Part shown: positions 1-7,683 of the stretch, in pieces
Layout of the letters: each line of letters begins with the position of its first letter
Position numbering within the stretch: position 1 is the stretch's first letter
Assembly: GCA_034435435.1 (NCBI GenBank)
Contig: DAOTXN010000084.1
Span: 47,382 to 111,381, forward strand
Source of the DNA: DAOTXN01 sp034435435
GTDB taxonomy: Bacteria; Chloroflexota; Anaerolineae; S140-20
Length of the DNA stretch: 64,000 bases
Reading direction: 5' to 3'
Notes under the pieces: generated by a model
The model's input: only the letters and a program-made list of their open reading frames with translations
The model's database searches: none
What the model was told of the DNA's origin: nothing
Position numbers and translations under genes: made by a program

Positions 1-2063
1 ACCTCTGCGTCGTTGTAGCGCACGGTCACGCTGACCGGCTCACTAAAGCCGGTGATAGGTTGGCCGGTGGCCGCGTCCACCGCCTGTAGCTCGAAAAAGT
101 GGGAGGTGACGCCCAGGCCGGGCGGCGGGTCGATTGGGGCGACCTGGGGCGTCAAAGTGACGACCGTCGTCCCGGCCACCGCTCCCGCCGGAAAAGTCAC
201 CGTCGTGCCGCCGCTGTTGGAGACCAGTTCGCCGCCGCCCTCGGTGACGGTTTCTGCGGCCACGATGTCCCACAACTCTACGTTCCACAGATCGCTCTCT
301 GTCGGGTCCAACTCCAGGCCGGTCAGGTCCGGGACGCCAGCGGCCACGTTGACGCGATAGTGCAGCGGCAGGGCCGGCAAATCCTGCGTCCACACAGCGA
401 TGGCGACCTGCCAATAGGGCAGCGCCTCGGTGCGGGTGAGCGTTGCCAGCGCGGCGCGGACGGCGTTATCGTAGGCTGGGTTGCAGTAGCCAGTGCTGTT
501 CTGTCGTCCAACCCAGCCGTTGCCTGGATCGGGTATGTTTGCGCACAAATAGATCCCTCCTCCCGGCTGCGGCACCCCGGAAAATATCCAGGCATACTCG
601 GCCGTGTCGAACCAGCGCCCAAAGACCGGGCCGTCGGGACCATCGGCAAAAAACTCACTCGGGTTCCAAAACTCCAGCGTCACCGAGACGCCGATGGCGG
701 CCATGTTCTCCTGAAAGATGGCCCCGATCTGCCGACGCACAGACGTGTCCGTGGTGCGGTAGACAAAGGCCAGCGGGCGGCCGTCTTTGTAGCGCACCCC
801 GTCGCTCATCACCCAACCGGCGGCGTCGAGTAACGTGTTCGCCAGCGTCGGGCTGTAGGGGTAGGTCATGGCCGTGGCCGTGGGATAGGCCGGGTGGTCG
901 TCCGGCACGTAGGCGTTGGGGGGCGCGCCAACGCCGTAGCGCACCTCGTCAATGATGCGCTGGCGGTCGGCGCCGTAGGCGATGGCCCGCCGCACCAGCA
1001 CGTCGGTTAAGGGCAGCGTGTGGGTGGGCGCGTCAATCGGATCCAGGTTAAAGTCAATGTGCTCCCAGATCGGACCGGGAACCAGATGGCCCTGTATGGC
1101 GCCGGCCGCGTCCAGCGCCTGCACCTGGTTTCCATCCAGCTCTGCGCTGACCAGCGCCGCCTGCACCCGCCCGGCGACGACGTCGTCCAGCAGCGCATCG
1201 CCGGCCGTGTCCCAGCGCAAGACCAGTCGGTCCAGTTTGGGCAGGCCCGCCTGCCAGTAGAAGGGGTTGCGGTCCAGTGTGATAGAGTCGGTGACCCATT
1301 CCGTGAAACAGAACGGCCCCCAGCCCAGCGGCGCGCGGGCGTACCAGCTCGTGGGAATGCTGATCGGCGCTGTGCTGCTGAGGACGTGATAAGGCAGCGG
1401 CGTCCAGAAATAATCGAAATTAGCGGCATAGGGCCAGTCGCCGTCGCCGATGCTGCCCGGCAACCGGGTCCAGCGCACGGTGTAGGTGCTCGGTTGGGTG
1501 TAGCTAAAGGTGCGCTCGACCCGGCTCAGGTCTGTGACCGAGTAGAGCAGGCTACGCTGCACGTCAAAGCTAAACACCGAGTCCTGCGCGGTCAGCGGAT
1601 GGCCGTCGCACCAGCGCACGTCGTCGCGCAGCGTGAACGTAACCACGAGTTGCTGCATGGTGGTGGGCGGGCCGGTGTAGGTGATCCAACTGCCTACGAC
1701 GTCGGGGATGAACCGGTCGCCGGAAAAGACGGTGGTGACTTGCACGGCCACATCGCCGTCCAGCACGTCGGGCAGCTTGGTCAGAATGACCGGCTGCGGC
1801 TCATAGGCGGGCGTGTCAATCGGGCCGTCTTGAATGGCGTCTAGCACCTGCTGGCCGTAATAGTCGCCGTCGTAGAGAAACAGCGAACCCGGTTCGCCCC
1901 CCAGCCCGATGACTAACTCCTTGACCACGCTCTCGGCCAGGCTGACCGGCGCCGCTGCCTCGGCCAACGTACTGACCCGACCGGTTTGCATCCATCCCAA
2001 CAAGAGAAACAACGTTCCCAGCGCCAGGGCGCTGCCTATGGTGAGAGAAACAAAACGCTTCAT
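1..2063 (-). CDS. Exported SBP_bac_5 binding protein, C-terminus cut by window edge
   Basis: The reading frame runs from an ATG at 2063 (ribosome site AAAGGGGA just upstream) through the left edge, so about 687 residues are visible and roughly 55 C-terminal ones are missing. A signal-anchor-like N-terminus (Met-Lys-Arg, then a hydrophobic stretch to about residue 28) precedes an oligopeptide/dipeptide-type periplasmic binding domain to about residue 590. After it comes a ZU5-like beta module with TVTFPAGAV and RYNDAEV, as in the next gene, of which it is a close paralogue (shared KELVIGLG, RAPLGWGPFCFTEW, FQENMAAIGVS). Known family members deliver peptides or other solutes to ABC permeases, but no permease lies nearby, so the ligand and partner are unknown. 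The family call is firm; the missing tail is inferred from the neighbours. Confidence 0.85.
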   Translation of the reverse strand, partial: MKRFVSLTIGSALALGTLFLLLGWMQTGRVSTLAEAAAPVSLAESVVKELVIGLGGEPGSLFLYDGDYYGQQVLDAIQDGPIDTPAYEPQPVILTKLPDVLDGDVAVQVTTVFSGDRFIPDVVGSWITYTGPPTTMQQLVVTFTLRDDVRWCDGHPLTAQDSVFSFDVQRSLLYSVTDLSRVERTFSYTQPSTYTVRWTRLPGSIGDGDWPYAANFDYFWTPLPYHVLSSTAPISIPTSWYARAPLGWGPFCFTEWVTDSITLDRNPFYWQAGLPKLDRLVLRWDTAGDALLDDVVAGRVQAALVSAELDGNQVQALDAAGAIQGHLVPGPIWEHIDFNLDPIDAPTHTLPLTDVLVRRAIAYGADRQRIIDEVRYGVGAPPNAYVPDDHPAYPTATAMTYPYSPTLANTLLDAAGWVMSDGVRYKDGRPLAFVYRTTDTSVRRQIGAIFQENMAAIGVSVTLEFWNPSEFFADGPDGPVFGRWFDTAEYAWIFSGVPQPGGGIYLCANIPDPGNGWVGRQNSTGYCNPAYDNAVRAALATLTRTEALPYWQVAIAVWTQDLPALPLHYRVNVAAGVPDLTGLELDPTESDLWNVELWDIVAAETVTEGGGELVSNSGGTTVTFPAGAVAGTTVVTLTPQVAPIDPPPGLGVTSHFFELQAVDAATGQPITGFSEPVSVTVRYNDAE

Positions 2064-2084
2064 TTGCTATTCCCCTTTCTACAC

Positions 2085-2109
2085 GCCACGCACCGTTGAG
2101 GTGCGTGGC
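2085..2109. repeat. Perfect 10-bp palindrome between two secreted-protein genes
   Basis: The arms GCCACGCACC (2085-2094) and GGTGCGTGGC (2100-2109) flank a five-base loop in the 49-base gap between two tandem binding-protein genes. There is no T-run on the minus strand, so it is more likely a mobile palindrome or an mRNA-stabilising hairpin than a classic terminator. Confidence 0.7.
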
Positions 2110-2112
2110 ACA

Positions 2113-4404
2113 TCAATACTTGAGCGCCAACGGCAGGTACAGCCGGCTTTGAATGCCTACCGCAAAATGTCCAAAACGGCTGAAACTCAGCAGTTGCGCC
2201 GTCACCAGGTTGTTCTCGATGTCCAGCGTGTATGTTTCCCCGCTCTGCGAACCGATTTTCTCCCACTCACTTCCCGTCCAACGATAGGGCGCCAACGTGT
2301 CCTCGAACAGGTCGGCGATCTCGACGTCGTTGTAACGCACGGTCACGCTGACGGGCGCGTCAAACTGGTCAATGGGCAGACCCGTGGCCTCGCCCAGCGC
2401 TTCCAGCTCGAAAAAGTGGGACGTGGCGCCCAGGCCGGGCGGCAGGTCGGCGGGAGGGACTTGAGGTACATAATGGACCACCGCCGCCTCGTCCACTGCG
2501 CCGACAGAGAAGAACATTTTCGTGTTGCTACTGTTAGAGTGCAGTTCGCCGCCATCCACGGTGAGGGCTCCCGTCGTAGTAGTATCCCATAGTTCCACGT
2601 CCCACAACTCGAACTCCGTGGGGTTGGGCTCAAACCCGATCAGGTCGGGGATGGTGGCCGCGGCCACCTTGACGCGATAAAACAACGGCAGCGCGGGCAG
2701 CTCTTGAGTCCAAAGGGCGATGGCGTCCTGCCAACGGGCCAGTTGTTCGGTGCGGGTGAGGGTGTTCAGCGCGGCGCTGGCTAAGGTATCGTACGCGGGG
2801 CTGCAATAGCCGGAAAAGTTCCCTCCCTCCCAGCCGTTGTCCGGCGTCGGGATCTGGTCGCACAGATATAAAGAACCGGGCAATTCGGGCGGCGGATCTT
2901 GCAGCCAGGCGTACTCGACCGAATCGAACCAGCGGCCCTTTACCGGGCCGGCGGGGCCGTCGGCAAACAGGTCCCAAAAGGCCCAAAACTCCAACGTCGC
3001 CGAGACGCCGATGGCCGCCATGTTCTCCTGAAAGATGAGGCTGACATCCCGGCGCATAGGAGCATCGGTCGTGCGATGGATAAAGGCCAAAGGCTGGCCG
3101 TTTTTGTAACGCATCCCGCCGGTCATCACCTCCCAGCCGGCCGCATCGAGCAAGGCATTGGCCAGCGTCGGGCTGTAGGGGTAGGTAGTCAACGTGGCGG
3201 AGGGGTAGGCCGGGTGGAGGTCGGGCACAAAGGCGTCGGCGGGCGCACCAAGCCCATACAGCGCCTCGTCGATCATACGTTGCCGGTCCGTGCCGTACAG
3301 GATGGCCTGTCGCACCTGCACGTCGGTGAAGGGCAGGGTGTGGGTCGGCGCATCGATCGGGTCCACGTTAAGATCAATGTGCTCCCAGGCCGTGGAAGGG
3401 GTGACAAAACTCTGCAGCGCTCCTGCCTGATTCAGATCGATCACCCGCCCTCCGAATACACCGCCCAGGTTCAGGCCCACCTGCACCCGCCCGGCGATAA
3501 TGTCGGCCAGCAAGTCCTCGTCCGCCGTATTCCAGCGAAAGATGAGTCGGTCCAATTTAGGCAGGTCCGGTTGCCAGTAGTAGGGGTTACGGTCCAAGGT
3601 AATGTGATCGGTGGTCCACTCGGTAAAGCAGAACGGCCCCCAGCCCAGCGGCGCCCGGGCATAGTCGCTGTCCAAGATGTCCATCGGCAGGGTGCTGCTC
3701 AGGACGTGATAGGGCAACGGCGTCCAAAAGTGATGGAAATAGAGCGAGTCGATGTAGCCCGGCAGGCCGGCCCAGCGGGTGGTGTAGGTACTTTGCTGTG
3801 TGTAGGTAAAAGTACGATCCACCAGCGTGTGATCGGTCACGGTGGGCGCGGTGCCTTGCTGCACCTGGAAGCTAAAGGCCGAGTCCAGCGCCGTCAGCGG
3901 CTGGCCGTCGCACCAGCGCACGTCGCTGCGCAGGGTGAACGTGGCCACAAGCTGTTGCATGGTCGTCGGCGAGCCAGTGTACGTTACGACCTCACCGTTT
4001 TCGACAATCGGGTTGCCCGGATTCACCGTGACGTTCTGCAGAGCCGCGTCGCCATCCACGACATCCGGCAACTTGACCAGAATGACCGGTACATAGTCAT
4101 AGTTGGGCGTGTCGATGGGGCCGTCCTGGAGCGCTTCCAGGACTTGTAGCCCGTAAAAATTCCAGTCATCGACGCGTTTCAGGTCGTAATAATACAGCGA
4201 GCGGGGTTCCCACCCCAGGCCGATGACCAGCTCCTTGACTGGGACCTGCGCTAGCCCTGCCGGGGCCGTCGCGCCCTGAGCCTGTCGAAGGGCCGTCACT
4301 TCAGTCAACACACTGGCCTGTCCGGTGCGCATCAGACCCAGCAACAATCCCAGCGCGCCCAACGCCAGCGCGCTGCACAACGCGAGAAAATAGAGCCTCT
4401 TCAT
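2113..4404 (-). CDS. Exported SBP_bac_5 binding protein with ZU5-like/LYLPL C-terminal module
   Basis: I chose the ATG at 4404 (763 residues) because AAGGAG lies eight bases upstream and the hydrophobic export signal (Met-Lys-Arg-Leu-Tyr-Phe) begins there; an upstream ATG at 4443 would start inside a palindrome. Residues about 50-600 form the peptide-binding-protein fold. Residues about 610-745 are a beta-rich ZU5-like module, with FSRFGHF near the end and the final tail RLYLPLALKY. The gene is a tandem paralogue of the one to its left, but it carries nine extra residues (ALRQAQG region) close to the signal sequence, encoded by a dispersed palindrome. No transporter permease is adjacent, so a role in solute capture or sensing at the envelope is inferred. 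Confidence 0.88.
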   Translation of the reverse strand: MKRLYFLALCSALALGALGLLLGLMRTGQASVLTEVTALRQAQGATAPAGLAQVPVKELVIGLGWEPRSLYYYDLKRVDDWNFYGLQVLEALQDGPIDTPNYDYVPVILVKLPDVVDGDAALQNVTVNPGNPIVENGEVVTYTGSPTTMQQLVATFTLRSDVRWCDGQPLTALDSAFSFQVQQGTAPTVTDHTLVDRTFTYTQQSTYTTRWAGLPGYIDSLYFHHFWTPLPYHVLSSTLPMDILDSDYARAPLGWGPFCFTEWTTDHITLDRNPYYWQPDLPKLDRLIFRWNTADEDLLADIIAGRVQVGLNLGGVFGGRVIDLNQAGALQSFVTPSTAWEHIDLNVDPIDAPTHTLPFTDVQVRQAILYGTDRQRMIDEALYGLGAPADAFVPDLHPAYPSATLTTYPYSPTLANALLDAAGWEVMTGGMRYKNGQPLAFIHRTTDAPMRRDVSLIFQENMAAIGVSATLEFWAFWDLFADGPAGPVKGRWFDSVEYAWLQDPPPELPGSLYLCDQIPTPDNGWEGGNFSGYCSPAYDTLASAALNTLTRTEQLARWQDAIALWTQELPALPLFYRVKVAAATIPDLIGFEPNPTEFELWDVELWDTTTTGALTVDGGELHSNSSNTKMFFSVGAVDEAAVVHYVPQVPPADLPPGLGATSHFFELEALGEATGLPIDQFDAPVSVTVRYNDVEIADLFEDTLAPYRWTGSEWEKIGSQSGETYTLDIENNLVTAQLLSFSRFGHFAVGIQSRLYLPLALKY
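4273..4293. repeat. Palindromic repeat inserted in frame in a CDS
   Basis: An imperfect palindrome beginning GCCCTGAGCC and ending GTCGAAGGGC lies inside the binding-protein gene and encodes Leu-Arg-Gln-Ala-Gln-Gly. Aligned with the neighbouring paralogue, the gene has 27 extra bases exactly here. A related copy is at 51437-51458. The CCCTTCGACAGGCTCAGGG type of repeat is, as I recall, widely dispersed in environmental bacterial genomes. Confidence 0.7.
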
Positions 4405-4420
4405 CGAACACTCTCCTTGC

Positions 4421-4456
4421 ACCCTCCCGCAGGTTCCCATCAACCTGCGGGAGGGT
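4421..4456. repeat. Perfect 15-bp palindrome in intergenic gap
   Basis: ACCCTCCCGCAGGTT (4421-4435) is the exact reverse complement of 4442-4456, with a six-base loop. It fills the gap between two secreted-protein genes on the minus strand. It could act as an intercistronic hairpin, but the absence of a T-run and a similar half-site (CTGCGGGAGGGT) near 36984 suggest a dispersed element. Confidence 0.75.
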
Positions 4457-4463
4457 AGACGAA

Positions 4464-7400
4464 TTACTTGAGCAGCAGCGGCAGGTATAACCGCGCATTG
4501 ATGCCCACCGCAAAGTGCCCAAAGCGGCTAAAACCCAGCAAGTAAAAGGTCATCCGGTTGTTGCCGGCGTCCAGAGTATAGCCCTCCTCGCCAAACTGCG
4601 TCCCGATCAGCGCCCACCCGCCGGCCGTCCAGCGATAGGGTTTCAGCGTGTCTTCGAACACGTCCACCACGTCGGCGTCCGTGTATTCCACGGTCAGCGT
4701 GACAGCCCTGGCAAAACCCAACACGAGCGTCCCATTTTGATAGGCTTCCAGCTCAAAGACGCGCCCGCCAAAAGCCAGCCCGGCCGGTAGCTCTTCTACC
4801 GCTTCGGCGGCTTTGGGCGTCAAGATAACGATGGTGTCGTTGAGCACTGCGCCAGGGGGCACTTGCAGTGTCGTCTGCCCGCCGCCCACGTCGCTATAGA
4901 CCAGCGTTCCGCCATCCGCCGTGGCCGTGGCCGGCAGCGGAGGCAATTCGTCGGCCCCCAGGTCGTAACCCGCGCCGATGGGCCGCATGTCCAGGTCAAT
5001 GTCGGCGCTGATACCTGCGTCTATCCCTTTATCCCGCGCCTCCGAGTCGGCGGTGAGGTGATAGCCATCGGCGGCGAAGGCCGGGTCGCCCGAAAACCCG
5101 TTGATCATGCCGACCGAGCCGGCCCCGGTGGTATTGACGCCGTTGCCGAAAAACAGCGCGTGATCAAAAAAGGCCGCGTTGCCGGCCGTGACCTCCAGCC
5201 CGACCGCGTGGCTGACCAGGATGGTGTTGAACAACTCGACGGTGCTGGTAACGCCATTCCAGGCATCCGTGGTGATGTAGATGCCGCTGCCATCGCCGCC
5301 GGTGTTGCGGGCAATGGTGTTGTGTTTCAGATAGGGAGCAGAACCCCACACAAACAACGCACTGCCGGAACTGCTGGCAGCGTTGTCCGCCAAGACGTTG
5401 TTCATGAGGGTCGCGTCGCTGTCTTCCAACGCCAGCCCGCCGCCCTCGCTGGCGCTGTTGTGCGTGATGACATTGCGCTCGTAGGTGACGTTGCCGCCCG
5501 CGGAGAGCAACCCGCCGCCGCGTTGGCTGGCGGTGTTATAGGAAACCACGTTGTCGCTGACCGTGGCGTCGCATTCGTACAAGTAAACCCCACCGACCCA
5601 TTCGGCGCTGTTGCCGGTGATCACGTTGTTTTTGATGGCGGCGGTTCCAGAAAACACGACCAACCCCGCCCCCAGCGTGGAGCCGGTGTTGCTAAATACC
5701 CGACTGTTCTCGATCACCACATGAGAGCCAATGGCATATAGCCCGCCGCCGGTATCCATACCCCACGGGACGCCGCCCAGGCCGGTGGCGTCGCCGCCGG
5801 TGATGCGCAGTCCTTTGATGATGGGAGCCACGCCGCCCGCGATAAAGATCACCCGCCCCTGGCCCTGGGCATCCAGCGTGGTGGGGTTGGCTTCCGGATC
5901 GGGCGTGGTCCAGTTATCCGACGTGTAGCCGCCCTCCAAGGTGAGGTCTTTGGTGATATAGGCGACCTGGGTCACAGCTGGGGCGCCGCTGTAGCCTGTG
6001 GGCGACGGGCGTGTTTCCAGAGCGGTGTACACGCCGGCGGCGACCTTGACCACGCCGCCTGCGTCCACCGCGTCCGCCGCGGCCTGCACCGACCAAAATT
6101 CGCAGCCGCTGGGGCAGACGTGCACCTCGCCGGTGTCGGCGACCTCGCTCTGATACTCGACCACCTGCGCTATCAACGGCCGGTCGGACGTGACGTGGGC
6201 GCTGCCCTGGAAATGACTGCTCAGCGCGGCCATCGGGCGCAGGTCGATCCACACCCACCCGTTGGCAGACAACATGGTTGTCTCGGTAAACACCTGGGCG
6301 CCAGTCAAATCATGGTACGCTATCGAGACCGTGGCCGTGGACGTGGCGGTGTTTTGCAGAGTGAACACGGTGTAGGCCGTGCTGGTGCGCGCCATCCGAG
6401 GCAGGTTCAAAACGACGTCGGCGTCGGCGGCGTAGGCCGCGCTGGAATGCGTGAATGCGCCGTCGTATTCGGTGTAGCCGCCGATGAGCAGTGGCTCATT
6501 CCCCGCCAGCGCGACGGCCCACGGGCTGTGATCGGGCAGACCGCCCTCGGCGCTCAACGGGATCAGCTTGGCCCCGGCAGGCAGCAGCACAAAATCGGAG
6601 GAATGGCCCACCGCGCCGTCCGCCGCGTGATAGTCCAGGGTGACGTCAGTGCTCACGACACCCGTGTTGCCTACAAACAGGGTCGTGGTGCGCGGTCCAC
6701 CTCCCTCGTCGAACGCTTTCAACGCGCGCGGCGCGTAGGATTGCACGGCGCCCGTCCCCAACCAGCCGTCAAACGCGAACTCGTTTTTGATCTGGTTGTC
6801 CCGAAACAGCAGACCAACGACGGGCTGGTCGGCGGTAATTCTGACCGAGCCGGCAAAGGCGACCGGCAATCCGGCAGGGTTGAAAAAAGTGTACTGGCCA
6901 TAGGGCGGTACGGTTTGCAGCGCACTGGTCGCTAACGAGCCGTTCAGGTCATAAAAGTCAGCGGCGATGTGCGCGTCAACGTCATTGACATTCCACACGA
7001 GCAGCGACGCCGCCAGCACACCCCCCTCAGAATAAAAGTACGGCCCGAAATATTGCTGTGCGCTGGCGCTGCCCGCTCCACGATAGGCCGCCAGCCTGTC
7101 GCCGCTCGGCGTGGAGCGATGGACGTGCACCACGCTCTCCACCGGCAGGTCGGCGCTGACGATGAGGCTGTAGGCATTCCCGTCCGCCAGGCCAAACACG
7201 CCATCGGCGGCCACAACCATTTCGCCCCACGGCGGGATGGCGTCGGCAACACTCGCCGCCAGGCCGCCAGCGGAATCATAAAAGCTGAGGACCAGGTTGA
7301 CCGTTAGAGTGTTGGGATTTTGCAGGTAAAGCGTCGCGTTGTAGTCATAGTAGCTGCGGGGAAAATAGACGTGATAGAGGTGCTGTACCGTCGGCGTGGT

Positions 7401-7559
7401 CGGCCCGGTAATACTGACCGGCTCTGTCTGAGGTGCGCCAGTTGACCCGGACGCGATTTCCACGCCCGCCGCCCGGCCGTTCTGCGCCCACGCAGTCCAC
7501 GACAACAACAGCCCCAGCGCCAGCGCGCCGCCCAGAACAAGAAAATGCCAGCGTTTCAT
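4464..7559 (-). CDS. Secreted beta-helix protein with anchor-Q-like region and LYLPL tail
   Basis: This 1031-residue protein starts at an ATG with AGGGAGGT upstream and a clear signal peptide ending near Ala-Trp-Ala-Gln (about residue 26). Residues about 50-470 are repeated beta-sandwich units of the pattern hydrophobic-Asn-Thr-Gly...Tyr-Asp. From VCPSGCEFWSVQ (about 483) to about 830 it is a right-handed parallel beta-helix, with repeated GG.Y/GGGL and NN/SN.A turns. A DIDLDMRPIG..YDLGADE stretch resembles the choice-of-anchor Q family. The C-terminal 140 residues are the ZU5-like module (TTLQVPPGAV), FSRFGHF and the tail RLYLPLLLK. It is probably a cell-surface or secreted carbohydrate-interacting or adhesive protein; no catalytic residues are assigned. 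The tail is shared with both flanking genes. Confidence 0.85.
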   Translation of the reverse strand: MKRWHFLVLGGALALGLLLSWTAWAQNGRAAGVEIASGSTGAPQTEPVSITGPTTPTVQHLYHVYFPRSYYDYNATLYLQNPNTLTVNLVLSFYDSAGGLAASVADAIPPWGEMVVAADGVFGLADGNAYSLIVSADLPVESVVHVHRSTPSGDRLAAYRGAGSASAQQYFGPYFYSEGGVLAASLLVWNVNDVDAHIAADFYDLNGSLATSALQTVPPYGQYTFFNPAGLPVAFAGSVRITADQPVVGLLFRDNQIKNEFAFDGWLGTGAVQSYAPRALKAFDEGGGPRTTTLFVGNTGVVSTDVTLDYHAADGAVGHSSDFVLLPAGAKLIPLSAEGGLPDHSPWAVALAGNEPLLIGGYTEYDGAFTHSSAAYAADADVVLNLPRMARTSTAYTVFTLQNTATSTATVSIAYHDLTGAQVFTETTMLSANGWVWIDLRPMAALSSHFQGSAHVTSDRPLIAQVVEYQSEVADTGEVHVCPSGCEFWSVQAAADAVDAGGVVKVAAGVYTALETRPSPTGYSGAPAVTQVAYITKDLTLEGGYTSDNWTTPDPEANPTTLDAQGQGRVIFIAGGVAPIIKGLRITGGDATGLGGVPWGMDTGGGLYAIGSHVVIENSRVFSNTGSTLGAGLVVFSGTAAIKNNVITGNSAEWVGGVYLYECDATVSDNVVSYNTASQRGGGLLSAGGNVTYERNVITHNSASEGGGLALEDSDATLMNNVLADNAASSSGSALFVWGSAPYLKHNTIARNTGGDGSGIYITTDAWNGVTSTVELFNTILVSHAVGLEVTAGNAAFFDHALFFGNGVNTTGAGSVGMINGFSGDPAFAADGYHLTADSEARDKGIDAGISADIDLDMRPIGAGYDLGADELPPLPATATADGGTLVYSDVGGGQTTLQVPPGAVLNDTIVILTPKAAEAVEELPAGLAFGGRVFELEAYQNGTLVLGFARAVTLTVEYTDADVVDVFEDTLKPYRWTAGGWALIGTQFGEEGYTLDAGNNRMTFYLLGFSRFGHFAVGINARLYLPLLLK

Positions 7560-7575
7560 CGTGTAACCTCCCTAT

Positions 7576-7645
7576 TTCACCGCAGAGACGCGGAGAGCGC
7601 AGAGACAAGAATAAGACTCTGCGTCTTCGGCGTCTCTGCGGTGAA
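7576..7645. repeat. 70-bp nested palindromic repeat (CACCGCAGAGACGC type)
   Basis: The outer arms 7576-7591 and 7630-7645 are a perfect 16-bp inverted repeat starting TTCACCGCAGAGACGC. The inner arms CGCAGAG (7598-7604) and CTCTGCG (7617-7623) are also perfect. It lies between two secreted-protein genes. The core CACCGCAGAGACGC resembles a repeat I remember as common in environmental genomes; I cannot count its copies here. Confidence 0.75.
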
Positions 7646-7683
7646 TCCAACTCGTCGGTTTGAGGCGCAACTTTGCTGAGCGG

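Noticed and set aside
2899..4149. A 416-residue open frame on the plus strand opposite the second binding-protein gene.
   Set aside because: It is antisense to a paralogue of the neighbouring gene, has no domain and no ribosome site; it is a shadow frame.
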